From Lysinibacillus macroides (GTDB lineage: Bacteria > Bacillota > Bacilli > Bacillales_A > Planococcaceae), in contig NZ_LGCI01000009.1 of assembly GCF_001281525.1 (NCBI RefSeq), forward strand, positions 115,103-179,102: a stretch of 64,000 bases of DNA, in the 5' to 3' direction. How positions within the stretch are numbered: the first letter of the stretch is position 1; each line of letters opens with the position of its first letter. Below the pieces are notes generated by a model. That model had not been told where the DNA came from. It did not search any database and saw only the letters and a program-made list of their open reading frames with translations. Shown in pieces: positions 17,102 to 26,275 of the stretch. Both the position numbers and the translations under genes were made by a program.

Positions 17102-18592
17102 ATGAGCCGGATGATGAAGCGAGTGGTGGAAGCGAGTTATTTGACTGCACAATCTGCCGCACACTACCGCACAATTTTGCGTTATTTTTATGATCAGCAT
17201 GAGCGTATGCGTGATTTTATTACGCCTGAGGAAATTCTTCAGCATTTACGAACGATTCCCCAATTTGAACAGTATGACGAAGAACAGCTACATCAGCAGT
17301 TAGCGCAGCTTGTCGAATGGAATAACTTGACGGCACGTCAGGATATGACGAATGCGCGTACTATTGAGGAGTATAAAAAGAAACGTTTCCGTTATCAGCC
17401 AACGCCTTATACAATTGAAATTGAGCGTATGTTAATTGAGCTTGAGAAGATGGTAGACGATACGTTTAAAGGGTCGCTAGAGCGCTCGCAATTTGAACGT
17501 TTATTGGAGACGTTGCAAAAGCTAGAAGCAAAGCCGATGACACCTGATGCTTGTATGGCATTGTGGGAGGATATTCTTCAGTACTTTAAAACAATTCGTA
17601 CAAGCACTGCGGATTATATTGCTTATATTAATAGTGAAAAGACAGACCAACGTATGCAGACGGAGGCATTTTTAATTTATAAGGCACAATTTACGAGTTA
17701 TTTGCGCGATTTTATTGTGTCATTGCAGAAAACGTCATTTCAAATTGTTGAGTTGTTACAAAAGTTATCACTTGAAGTGATGCAGCCGTTTTTTCGAGAG
17801 CTTGTCAATAAGGAACGGTTGATTCCTCGCCTTGAGGAAATTCAACTGACAGATGAGGAATTATGTCAGCAGTATGAACAGTATTGGCAGTCTATCCAGC
17901 GCTGGTTTTTAGAAGTGGGCGGAGAAAAGAGCGAGCTTGAAATATTGCAATGGCAAACGAATGAGATGATTCGCCGCATTACTCGTTATGTACAACGATT
18001 AGGAGAGCGTCAGCATCATTTTAAAAGCCGCCGCAATGACTATATTCATTTAGCGAAATGGTTTGGAGACTGTGAAAATGTAGCAGATGCACATAAGCTT
18101 TCTTCCGTTGTTTTTGGCATGATGCAAGTGCAACATATTCAGTTAAAAACCTATACAACAGACGATTTACATAGTGATACATGGGATGAAAAGCCAGAGC
18201 TTGTGTCAATGAAACCACGTACAAATCGTTATCGTGAGAAAACAAAAGCAACGGGTACAATGTTGCAAACAGCGCAAAAGCAGAAGCAGCGTGAGCAGTA
18301 TTTACAGGAACGTCAGCAACAAGAGATGGTGCTTTCTTCTTATTTTAACGAGGGCTATGTGCAATTATCACAACTTCATGAGGTCGAGTCATTTGTACGG
18401 AAGTTGTTACTTAGCTGGATGGCAAAGGCACGTACCAATCAACAAGGGCTTGTTAAAACAGAAAACGGCATGTTATTGCGTGTGCATGTTCTACAGGAAA
18501 ACATCGTATTACATGCAGAGGATGGGCAACTGTCTATGCCAGATGTGCGTTTTGAGTTAGTGAAGGAGGGGGAGCATGGAGGGGCTATTTGA
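17102..18592 (+). CDS. jetA: Wadjet anti-plasmid system subunit JetA (TIGR02677/DUF2397 family)
   Basis: A 496-residue protein matching the DUF2397/TIGR02677 family, the kleisin-like subunit of type III-like Wadjet systems. The N-terminus is predicted winged helix (ASYLTAQSAAHYRTILRYFYDQHE...ITPEEILQHL), the middle is long helical and coiled-coil-like, and there is a highly basic Gln/Arg-rich stretch near 390-415. In the complex it bridges the two JetC ATPase heads and binds JetB. ATG 17102 follows GCAGGAG. The 3' end overlaps jetB by 17 bp. It is the first gene of a four-gene operon whose composition, more than this sequence alone, secures the call. Confidence 0.85.
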   Translation: MSRMMKRVVEASYLTAQSAAHYRTILRYFYDQHERMRDFITPEEILQHLRTIPQFEQYDEEQLHQQLAQLVEWNNLTARQDMTNARTIEEYKKKRFRYQPTPYTIEIERMLIELEKMVDDTFKGSLERSQFERLLETLQKLEAKPMTPDACMALWEDILQYFKTIRTSTADYIAYINSEKTDQRMQTEAFLIYKAQFTSYLRDFIVSLQKTSFQIVELLQKLSLEVMQPFFRELVNKERLIPRLEEIQLTDEELCQQYEQYWQSIQRWFLEVGGEKSELEILQWQTNEMIRRITRYVQRLGERQHHFKSRRNDYIHLAKWFGDCENVADAHKLSSVVFGMMQVQHIQLKTYTTDDLHSDTWDEKPELVSMKPRTNRYREKTKATGTMLQTAQKQKQREQYLQERQQQEMVLSSYFNEGYVQLSQLHEVESFVRKLLLSWMAKARTNQQGLVKTENGMLLRVHVLQENIVLHAEDGQLSMPDVRFELVKEGEHGGAI

Positions 18593-19724
18593 TGAAAAGG
18601 CTGTGCAAGGGCTCGATTATTTGCTACATCATTTTTGGGTATTGCGCAAAGAGAACCCAGCGATGTATCAGTTGATTCGTGAGCGTCAAAAAGTATTGAA
18701 GCGCTATGCGAATGACAAGCTCGGCTTGCACTTACATATACGCCAACACTTTATTAAACTTGAAAAAATACCGATTGTGCCTGAGCGCTGGATGGGTATT
18801 CAGACATTTCAAACGCCAATGGATTATATGATTTTCTGCTATGCATTAGCATTTATCGAAGGCAAAAGCATTGAGGAGCAGTTTTTACTATCGGAATTAT
18901 GTGAGAATATTCGGGCGATTGGTTATGAGCAAATTGAGCTAGATTGGACAGTGTATCAGCATCGTAAAGCCTTAATTCGTGTGATGAAAATATTGGTAGA
19001 CTTGCATTTAATTGCAACAATTGATGGGGATGTACAAGGTTTTGACCATCATGAAAATCAAGAGGTATTGTATGAAGTCACGATTTATAGCCGTTATTTT
19101 ATGCGGGCATTTCCTGAAGAATTTACCCAGTATGAGCATGTCCAGCAATTAATCGAAGGCGACCGCAATATGTTGGGTGAAGATGAAAGACGCAAGCGAG
19201 TATATCGGCAATTATTTACCTCACCAGCCATATATCGACAAGATGGGCAAGACCAAGACTTTTTATATATTCGTAATTTCCGTAATCGCATTAATGATGA
19301 TATTGAACGGCATAGTGATTTTAAATTACATGTTTTTAAAAATGTAGCATTTTTATCGGTCACAGAGCCGAAAAAGTATTATGACCTATTCCCAAATACA
19401 CGGGCAATAACAGATATCCTGTTACAGCTGTCCCATTATTTACATACGCATTTAGCAAGCTATCCACCGCGGGAAAATGGCGATATTGTGTTGACAGAGG
19501 GGCAACTCCAAGCAGTACTTGAAGAAATACGTGAGCAGTTAGGCGAGGGCTGGGCAAAATTATATCGCGATAAAACAACAGCAGCGGTGCGTGAGGAAGT
19601 TGTGGAGGAGCTAATGAATTGGCGGATGGCGACACTTGATGATGGCTTTGTACATATCCATGCATTGCTGGGCGTTTTGGCAGGTACATACCCACCAGAC
19701 TATCAAAAGGAGGCTGAAAAATGA
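18576..19724 (+). CDS. jetB: Wadjet subunit JetB (TIGR02678/DUF2398 family)
   Basis: A 382-residue DUF2398/TIGR02678 family protein, the KITE-like winged-helix partner of the JetA kleisin. Soluble, with features such as RWMGIQTFQTPMDYMIFCYALAFIEGKS near 70-97 and LFPNTRAITDILLQLSHYLH near 268-287. ATG 18576 lies in jetA behind GTGAAGGAGGGGG, a very strong site, giving a 17-bp overlap. It ends with a four-base overlap with jetC. By analogy with MukE/MksE it should regulate the ATPase ring and its DNA grip. Alone it would be annotated only as a DUF. Confidence 0.85.
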   Translation: MEGLFDEKAVQGLDYLLHHFWVLRKENPAMYQLIRERQKVLKRYANDKLGLHLHIRQHFIKLEKIPIVPERWMGIQTFQTPMDYMIFCYALAFIEGKSIEEQFLLSELCENIRAIGYEQIELDWTVYQHRKALIRVMKILVDLHLIATIDGDVQGFDHHENQEVLYEVTIYSRYFMRAFPEEFTQYEHVQQLIEGDRNMLGEDERRKRVYRQLFTSPAIYRQDGQDQDFLYIRNFRNRINDDIERHSDFKLHVFKNVAFLSVTEPKKYYDLFPNTRAITDILLQLSHYLHTHLASYPPRENGDIVLTEGQLQAVLEEIREQLGEGWAKLYRDKTTAAVREEVVEELMNWRMATLDDGFVHIHALLGVLAGTYPPDYQKEAEK

Positions 19725-22700
19725 CAAAATGGCAAATGAACCGAGCGGGCTTGCTGAATTTTTGGTATTACGATGATGAAATTTTTTCTTTTGAGCAAGG
19801 AAAATTGTTGTTACGTGGAACAAATGGTTCGGGAAAGTCAGTGACGATGCAAAGCTTTATTCCTGTGTTGTTGGATGGCAGAAAAACAGCGGACCGATTA
19901 GACCCATTTGGTTCGAAAGCACGTAAAATGAGCGATTACTTGCTTGGCGAGGAGGAAATTTCTAAGCGTGAGGAGCGTACAGGCTATCTGTTTATTGAAT
20001 ATAAGATGGCTGATTCGGAGCAATATATAACGACAGGCATTGGTATGCAGGCACGTCGCCATAAAGATTTGAAGTCATGGTATTTCGTGCTGACCGATAA
20101 TCGTCGGATTGGCATTGATTTTGAACTTGCGCATCGTAGTAAAGCGGAAATTATCCCTTTCTCACAAAAGGAGTTGCAAAATCGTGTCGGAGTTGGTGGG
20201 GTAGTGGTCGATTCACAAAAGGACTATGCCGAGCTTGTCAATAAATATATTTTTGGCTTTGAAACGATGGAGGCTTATGAAGATTTAGTGAAGTTGTTAA
20301 TTCAACTGCGTGCACCGAAGCTATCAAAGGATTTTAAACCAACTGTTATTTATGAAATTTTAGAATCTGCTTTGCCGCCATTAACGGATGATGAATTGCG
20401 CCATTTATCCGATACGATTGAAAGTATGGATCAAACGCAGCAACAGTTGGAGCAATTAACGATCGAATATGAAGCCAATACAAAAATTTTAAAAAAGTAC
20501 CATGCTTACAATGAATATATTTTAGCAGAACGTGCATTCAAAGTAGTTGCTGTGGAGGGGCGATTGAAAAAAGCTGAAGAGGCGCGTATGACAAAGCAAC
20601 AGCAGTTGGATGAAGTGCGTGAAACTGCGAAACAGCTTAAAGAAGAAGAACGTCATGTGCAACGTGATTTAACTGTAGCAATGGATGAGGAGGAGCGTCT
20701 TCGTTCGCATAAAGTATGGGATTTACAAAATAGTTTAACGAATAAAAAGCAAGAACATCATGAAACGATGGCTACTATAAAAAAGCTAAGCAATCGAAAA
20801 AGTGATGAGGAAACCAAGCGTATCAAGCTATTACATAGGTTGCGCGACCAGCAGGACGAGCTTTCCTCTACTGAAAAAGAGCAACGAGAAACACTACAGG
20901 AAATGCACGACTTAGCACAAGATGCAGCGTTTCAGGCACATGCTTTAAATGTTGATAGTTTGGCACGTGGTACGATGGAGTTTGCCTATTGGGGGCAAGA
21001 GGTGGAGCAGCATAAAGAGCAGCTACGCCAGATGAAAAAGCTCGTGTCTGAGCAGTTATGTTTAGCGGAGGAAGACCGTAAGCTAGAGCGTGCTTCTTCC
21101 GAAAAAACGAGGCAAATTGATATGTTGCAAAAAGAATTGGAGCAGGCAGGTCACTGGTATGATGAGGAGTTACATCAACTGAAGACAGCGCTATTTGTTT
21201 GGATGCAAAAGCATGACAAATTAGCATTTACTGCAGAAGAACAGCAGAAAATTTCACATATCTTGAATAAAATGTATAATGAAGCACCTTATCATGAGGT
21301 GACAAATATATTAATGGCTGCACTCAATAATTATCGTGCTGAGTTGACAGTTGAGCGCACAGCCAATGAAGTGGCACAGCGACAAAACGAGCTTGCGTTA
21401 CAGGACAAGCAACAGCAGCTTGAAAAATTGCGCAATGAGGAATTAGCAGAGCCACAGCGTGTGGTGGGAACGGTGTTATTTCGGGAGCAGCTTGTACAGC
21501 AACAAATCCCGTTTGTGCCATTATATGCGGCTGTAGAGTTTCAACCGCATATAACAGATGAACAAAAAAGTCGCTTAGAGGCGGCACTTGCAACGACAGG
21601 TGTGCTGGATAGTTTAATTTCACCACAAACTTTCGAGGTGACGGAGGATGCCCTAATTTTACCAAATGCCCAGTTATTTGGTCATACACTTGCTGATTTT
21701 TTACAACCAGACGTCGATGTGGATGGCATTTCAGTAACACTTGTCGATGAAGTGTTGCGCAGTATTCCCGTTGAACAAAATAGTGAAGGCTTTTCTGTGG
21801 ATGAGCGCGGTTTTTATCGAATTGGTTGTGTCAGTGGACATGCTCCACAGCAAGGTCCCTCAAAATACATTGGACGTGCATCGCGCAAACGTTATCAGCA
21901 AGAGCAAATAGAGCTTGTATTGGCAGAAATAACAGACTTGCAGAATCGCCAAGCGCAACTTGTCAAGATGCAGGAGGAAATTATGCAGACATTTGATGAT
22001 GTGATGCGCTGGCAGCAAGCAATCCCATCTGACCGTACTGTTTATGATATTTATGAGGAAATGGTGCAAACGAAAAACAAGCAAAAGGGATTGAAGGAAC
22101 AATTGCAACTGATTGACCAAGAGTGGCAGACTGTCAGACAAAGTTTGCGTGATATTCGTCAACAGCTGCTTGAAGTAAAGGATACATTGAATATTGCCCA
22201 AACGAAAGACGCCATCAATGAAGCACTTCAAGTGATGGATACTTATTTAAAGGAGCTAAATAATTTACGCTTTGCGATTTTAAATCAACAAAATTTGCAT
22301 GACCGTATACGCGATGGGCAGTTTCAGCTTGAGGAAGTACAAGCGAAAATTGATGAATATCACGATGAATTTGTCGATGCGGAAAATAGGCTTGATAAAA
22401 TTATAGCGGAAATTTCTTCAATCGAAACACAGCTAAAGCTTGAAGGAGCCGATGCAATCACGGCACGCATTGCAGAACTCCAAGCAACATTACAACAATT
22501 GAAAACACGTGATGATGAGATTCGCAAGGCGTTGCCAACATGTGAGGCACAGCAAACATTATTATCTACGCAACTTGAAAATGCTGACAAGGAAGTTACT
22601 TTTGCGAAATATATGTATGCACAGTGGCAAAAAGCGTTACAGGACGAACTAGATTTAGCATTTATCGCTTTGGAGGACAAAACACCACAAGCGATTGATA

Positions 22701-23761
22701 AGCAATTGAAAGCAGCTTTGCAACACGACCGTGTAAAACTTCAAGAGCAATTATCGAAAATCATCAATGAAGAGATGAATGCTTTAGCTGAGTATCATGT
22801 CAGCAGTTATTTAAAGGAAACGGAGATGCTAGCAGCATTTGCTATGCTAGAGGATGATCGTGTAGAAGGCTTTACACAGTTACGAGGACGTCGCATTATA
22901 GAGCTTGAATATCGTGGACAGCGTGTAAGCCCATATACAATAGATCGTGCACTGACCGCAGAGTTAGAGGAACGCCGCCATTATTTAGATGCACAAGACC
23001 GCGAGTTGTACGAGGATATTATCGTTAATTCAGTTGGCAGAATTTTACGTCAGCGCGTTGCTCGTGCACAACAATGGGTGAAGGAAATGGATCAAATTAT
23101 GGCACAGCGCGACAACTCATCGGGACTTATTTTTTCGATTAGCTGGAAGCCGCGCACTGCGGAAGGGGAGAACGAGCTTGATACAAAAGATCTCGTGCAA
23201 CTACTACAGCGTAAAAGTAGCTTTTTAAGTGAAGAAGATTTGCAAAAAATTACAAAGCATTTCCGTTCACGTATTGAAAGTGCGAAGGAAATTATTGGTC
23301 TACGCAATGAGGGCAATACATTGCATCAAGTATTAAAAGAGGTGTTGGATTACCGTAAATGGTTTTCCTTTGTTTTATCATATACACGCCAAAACGAAAC
23401 GAAAAAAGAGTTAACGAACAATGCCTTTTACAAATTCAGTGGTGGGGAAAAGGCTATGGCGATGTATATTCCGCTATTTACGGCTGCTTATTCTCGCTAT
23501 AAGGAAGCAGATGCCATGGCGCCATATATCATTTCGTTAGACGAGGCTTTTGCAGGTGTCGATGAGCAAAATATTCGAGATATGTTTGAAGTAGTCGAGC
23601 AGCTTGGCTTTAATTATATTATGAATTCACAAGTCATTTGGGGCGACTATGACACGGTTTCAAGTTTAGCGATCTCGGAGCTAGTTAGACCGAAAAACGC
23701 GGATTTCGTCACGGTATTAAACTATGTATGGAATGGTAAGGAACGTGTATTGAATGGCTAA
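19721..23761 (+). CDS. jetC: Wadjet SMC-like ATPase JetC (TIGR02680 family)
   Basis: A 1346-residue SMC/MukB-like motor. Walker A is GTNGSGKS (33-40), the ABC signature FSGGEKAMAMY starts near 1239 and Walker B is IISLDEAFAGVDEQNI around 1270-1284; the two long coiled-coil arms lie between about 220-610 and 790-1150 around a central hinge-like region. With JetA and JetB it forms a condensin that extrudes DNA loops; on small circular plasmids this triggers JetD cleavage. All ATPase motifs are intact, so the system is likely active. ATGA overlap with jetB, and an 8-bp overlap with jetD. A ribosome site AAAGGAGG lies just inside jetB. Confidence 0.92.
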   Translation: MTKWQMNRAGLLNFWYYDDEIFSFEQGKLLLRGTNGSGKSVTMQSFIPVLLDGRKTADRLDPFGSKARKMSDYLLGEEEISKREERTGYLFIEYKMADSEQYITTGIGMQARRHKDLKSWYFVLTDNRRIGIDFELAHRSKAEIIPFSQKELQNRVGVGGVVVDSQKDYAELVNKYIFGFETMEAYEDLVKLLIQLRAPKLSKDFKPTVIYEILESALPPLTDDELRHLSDTIESMDQTQQQLEQLTIEYEANTKILKKYHAYNEYILAERAFKVVAVEGRLKKAEEARMTKQQQLDEVRETAKQLKEEERHVQRDLTVAMDEEERLRSHKVWDLQNSLTNKKQEHHETMATIKKLSNRKSDEETKRIKLLHRLRDQQDELSSTEKEQRETLQEMHDLAQDAAFQAHALNVDSLARGTMEFAYWGQEVEQHKEQLRQMKKLVSEQLCLAEEDRKLERASSEKTRQIDMLQKELEQAGHWYDEELHQLKTALFVWMQKHDKLAFTAEEQQKISHILNKMYNEAPYHEVTNILMAALNNYRAELTVERTANEVAQRQNELALQDKQQQLEKLRNEELAEPQRVVGTVLFREQLVQQQIPFVPLYAAVEFQPHITDEQKSRLEAALATTGVLDSLISPQTFEVTEDALILPNAQLFGHTLADFLQPDVDVDGISVTLVDEVLRSIPVEQNSEGFSVDERGFYRIGCVSGHAPQQGPSKYIGRASRKRYQQEQIELVLAEITDLQNRQAQLVKMQEEIMQTFDDVMRWQQAIPSDRTVYDIYEEMVQTKNKQKGLKEQLQLIDQEWQTVRQSLRDIRQQLLEVKDTLNIAQTKDAINEALQVMDTYLKELNNLRFAILNQQNLHDRIRDGQFQLEEVQAKIDEYHDEFVDAENRLDKIIAEISSIETQLKLEGADAITARIAELQATLQQLKTRDDEIRKALPTCEAQQTLLSTQLENADKEVTFAKYMYAQWQKALQDELDLAFIALEDKTPQAIDKQLKAALQHDRVKLQEQLSKIINEEMNALAEYHVSSYLKETEMLAAFAMLEDDRVEGFTQLRGRRIIELEYRGQRVSPYTIDRALTAELEERRHYLDAQDRELYEDIIVNSVGRILRQRVARAQQWVKEMDQIMAQRDNSSGLIFSISWKPRTAEGENELDTKDLVQLLQRKSSFLSEEDLQKITKHFRSRIESAKEIIGLRNEGNTLHQVLKEVLDYRKWFSFVLSYTRQNETKKELTNNAFYKFSGGEKAMAMYIPLFTAAYSRYKEADAMAPYIISLDEAFAGVDEQNIRDMFEVVEQLGFNYIMNSQVIWGDYDTVSSLAISELVRPKNADFVTVLNYVWNGKERVLNG

Positions 23762-24995
23762 TCTATCCGCATTTCATCATGCTGCATTTCATAAACTATT
23801 TGTGTTGTTTAAGAAAAAATATTACTCGTTGGGCAGAATGCGCGGAACTGTTTCATTGCGTACATTTAACGCAGAGGAAATAGAGGAAATTGCAGGCTTT
23901 TTAGCGGTGTCACCTGCTTTTTTACAACGCAAGGGTAGCATAGTGTTAGCGCAATTTGAAGAAAAGCTTGCCACCTCCGCTTTCCATGATTTATCGCTCG
24001 TGCAGCTAGTCGAAGCCATATTAAATGAGCCACTTACTACAAAAGAACAAGAACAAACAACAAAGCTACAAAGTGAAGAACAATTTGTTTGTCAGCTTCG
24101 CTTAGTATTAGCATCATTGCCACAATGGTTGGCACGAATTTTGGAGAAACTACCAGATAGCCGCTTTATTTGGCAACAGCAAGCATCTATTTTACCTGCT
24201 ATTCAATGTGTGGCACAGGCAATCAAAAATCGGCTACCGGCAGGGCAATTTGAACGTCTACCAATTTTCGCACAGCGTACAACGGGCAATCCACATGCCT
24301 TCGATGCACAAACACTATATGGAAGGTTACTTCTTCATGCGGCATTTAGTTTGAATGAAGGAGAATTCCCAAAAACAAGTGAAGAACGCAGTGAGTTATT
24401 AGCAACATTAGGGATTGTACAAGATGATTTATGGAATTTTGTGACTTGTCAAGGTTTGCGTGCTTTTGAGAAAGGGCAGGAGAATGCTGTATGGAAAGCG
24501 GCTATTCAAGAAAACAGTGTGTTGAATATGCCGATGCGTGAGCTAATGAAAATTGACTTTGTTCAGCCGGTTACGGGCGAAGCGGTATGGGTTGTTGAAA
24601 ATTCTGGTGTTGCATCGACATTAATGGACGCACACCCAACCGCACCGATTCTTTGTACACATGGTCAGCTACGCATGGCTAGTTGGCGATTACTTGATTT
24701 GCTTGCTGAAAATGTCGAAATTTACTATGCAGGTGATTTAGACCCAGAAGGCTTACTGATTGCCCAGAAAATTAGTAGGCGTTATGGGGAACGTGTCGTG
24801 CTTTGGCGCATGGATGAGGCTTGTTACGAGCAAGGGTTAGCTGAACCATTAGCCGATGTGCAATTATTAAAGTTGAAAAATATCAAGATTGCTCCATCTC
24901 TTGTTGCGCGCATGCAGCAAGAGAAGCGTGCGGCATATCAGGAAGCATGGTTAGCGTGGTTGGTAGATGATATTCGTTTGCTAATGAAAAATTAG
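23754..24995 (+). CDS. jetD: Wadjet nuclease subunit JetD (TIGR02679; DUF3323 + TOPRIM/DUF2399)
   Basis: A 413-residue nuclease. The N-terminal half matches the DUF3323 region; the C-terminus is a TOPRIM domain like that of topoisomerase VI A/Spo11, with the glutamate in VVENSGVASTL (E282) and the DxD metal site in YAGDLDPEGLLIA (D328, D330). In characterised Wadjet complexes JetD cuts the plasmid once the condensin has reeled in the whole circle. The catalytic residues are all present. The start overlaps jetC by eight bases. It is the last gene; a metA promoter begins about 50 bp later. Confidence 0.9.
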   Translation: MANLSAFHHAAFHKLFVLFKKKYYSLGRMRGTVSLRTFNAEEIEEIAGFLAVSPAFLQRKGSIVLAQFEEKLATSAFHDLSLVQLVEAILNEPLTTKEQEQTTKLQSEEQFVCQLRLVLASLPQWLARILEKLPDSRFIWQQQASILPAIQCVAQAIKNRLPAGQFERLPIFAQRTTGNPHAFDAQTLYGRLLLHAAFSLNEGEFPKTSEERSELLATLGIVQDDLWNFVTCQGLRAFEKGQENAVWKAAIQENSVLNMPMRELMKIDFVQPVTGEAVWVVENSGVASTLMDAHPTAPILCTHGQLRMASWRLLDLLAENVEIYYAGDLDPEGLLIAQKISRRYGERVVLWRMDEACYEQGLAEPLADVQLLKLKNIKIAPSLVARMQQEKRAAYQEAWLAWLVDDIRLLMKN

Positions 24996-25043
24996 GGATG
25001 AAGCTAAATAGGCTGTTTTTCAACAGAGGAATGCTAAACCCTA

Positions 25044-25072
25044 TTGTCAAATATTTTAAATAGTGCTACAAT
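25044..25072 (+). promoter_or_regulatory. SigA-type promoter for the metA leader
   Basis: TTGTCA, 17-bp spacer, TACAAT: five of six matches in each hexamer at ideal spacing. Transcription would start just before the SAM riboswitch. Confidence 0.75.
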
Positions 25073-25091
25073 TCGATGTAGTTAAATAAAC

Positions 25092-25200
25092 CTTATCAAG
25101 AGAAAGCAGAGGGATTTGGCCCGATGACGCTTCAGCAACCTCTAACAACAGTTAGAAAGGTGCTAATTCCAGCAAAGGATTTATCCTTTGAGAGATAAGA
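25092..25200 (+). promoter_or_regulatory. SAM-I (S-box) riboswitch
   Basis: The aptamer starts CTTATCAAGAG and closes with GAGAGATAAGAG, forming P1. The conserved blocks GAGGGATTTGGCCC, GATGACGCTTCAGCAACC, AAGGTGCTAATTCC and AGCAA occur in the correct order. It binds S-adenosylmethionine and shuts off the downstream methionine gene through the attenuator that follows. Confidence 0.95.
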
Positions 25201-25209
25201 GTGGACGTG

Positions 25210-25258
25210 AAAAAATCCTTCTCATTCTATCTCGTATGGAATGAGGGGGATTTTTTAA
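25210..25258 (+). terminator. SAM riboswitch attenuator terminator
   Basis: AAAAAATCC-T-TCTCATTC pairs with GGAATGAG-GGGGATTTTTT around a short loop and ends in T6, 30 bp before metA. It is the expression platform of the S-box leader. Confidence 0.88.
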
Positions 25259-25289
25259 TTGTAAGCAATAACAGAGAGGGGAATGCAAG

Positions 25290-26225
25290 ATGCCAATTAA
25301 TATTCCGAAAAATTTACCAGCTGGAGAACATTTACGTGAGGAAAAAATCTTCGTGATGGAAGAGGATCGCGCAAGAACACAGCAAATTCGTCCGTTAAGT
25401 ATATTAATTTTAAATTTAATGCCTGAAAAAGAAAAAACAGAGCTGCAATTGCTACGCTTATTAGGGAATACGCCACTCCAGGTCAATATTACCTTTTTAA
25501 ATACGGCGACACATAAATCAAAGAATGTGAGTAAATCGCATTTACAGCTATTTTACACAACATTCTCGCAAATTCGTCATCGCCGCTATGATGGCATGAT
25601 TATTACAGGAGCGCCTGTTGAGAAAATGGAATTTGAGGACGTGAACTATTGGCAAGAAATAAAGGAAATTATGGATTGGTCCAAAACTAATGTGACATCT
25701 GTTCTTCATATTTGTTGGGGAGCACAGGCAGCACTCTATCATCATTATGGTATTGGTAAGTTCGAGCTTCCTGCTAAATGCTCAGGGGTTTATTCCCATG
25801 TTATTACCGATTTAACGGTTGATTTAGTGCGTGGTTTTAGCGATTTGTTTACAGCGCCGCATTCACGCCATACTTCTGTCTCCATTGACGAGGTACGTAA
25901 TCACCCTGATTTACGCTTATTGTCCTATTCAGAGGATGCAGGAGTCTTTATTGTACAATCGAAGGATAATAAAAATATTATGATTACAGGTCACTTAGAG
26001 TATGATGCGACAACTTTGGCGGATGAATATCATCGTGATATTGCGAAGGGGCTTGATACGGCAGTGCCTGTCAATTATTTCCCGAATGATGACCCAGCAC
26101 AAGCGCCCATTAATACATGGCGTGCCCATACACATTTATTATTTTCAAACTGGCTGAACTACTATGTTTACCAAGAAACACCGTACGAATGGGATTTAGT
26201 AGAAGAGCTTGAATACCATATTTAG
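25290..26225 (+). CDS. metA: Homoserine O-acetyltransferase (MetA family)
   Basis: A 311-residue class-I glutamine amidotransferase-like acyltransferase that activates L-homoserine for methionine synthesis. The catalytic cysteine C142 ([11 protein letters not shown]), H235 and E237 (TGHLE) are present. Residue 111, in GAPVEKMEF, is glutamate; in E. coli the equivalent is glycine and the enzyme uses succinyl-CoA. E111 is associated with acetyl-CoA use, so the product is probably O-acetylhomoserine. The ATG follows AGAGAGGGGA. It is controlled by the S-box leader directly upstream and followed by a terminator shared with the convergent germination operon. Confidence 0.95.
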   Translation: MPINIPKNLPAGEHLREEKIFVMEEDRARTQQIRPLSILILNLMPEKEKTELQLLRLLGNTPLQVNITFLNTATHKSKNVSKSHLQLFYTTFSQIRHRRYDGMIITGAPVEKMEFEDVNYWQEIKEIMDWSKTNVTSVLHICWGAQAALYHHYGIGKFELPAKCSGVYSHVITDLTVDLVRGFSDLFTAPHSRHTSVSIDEVRNHPDLRLLSYSEDAGVFIVQSKDNKNIMITGHLEYDATTLADEYHRDIAKGLDTAVPVNYFPNDDPAQAPINTWRAHTHLLFSNWLNYYVYQETPYEWDLVEELEYHI

Positions 26226-26235
26226 CACATCCATA

Positions 26236-26275
26236 AAGTCTAATTTCTTCTTGCCATGCAGAGGAAATTAGACTT
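26236..26275. terminator. Bidirectional terminator between metA and ger operon
   Basis: AAGTCTAATTTC / GAAATTAGACTT, a perfect 12-bp stem. It overlaps the last codons of the minus-strand gene; T-rich tails are moderate. Confidence 0.7.

Noticed and set aside
20868..22231. Several long minus-strand frames within jetC
   Set aside because: They are shadows of a gene with strong coding features on the plus strand; none has a ribosome site or domain.
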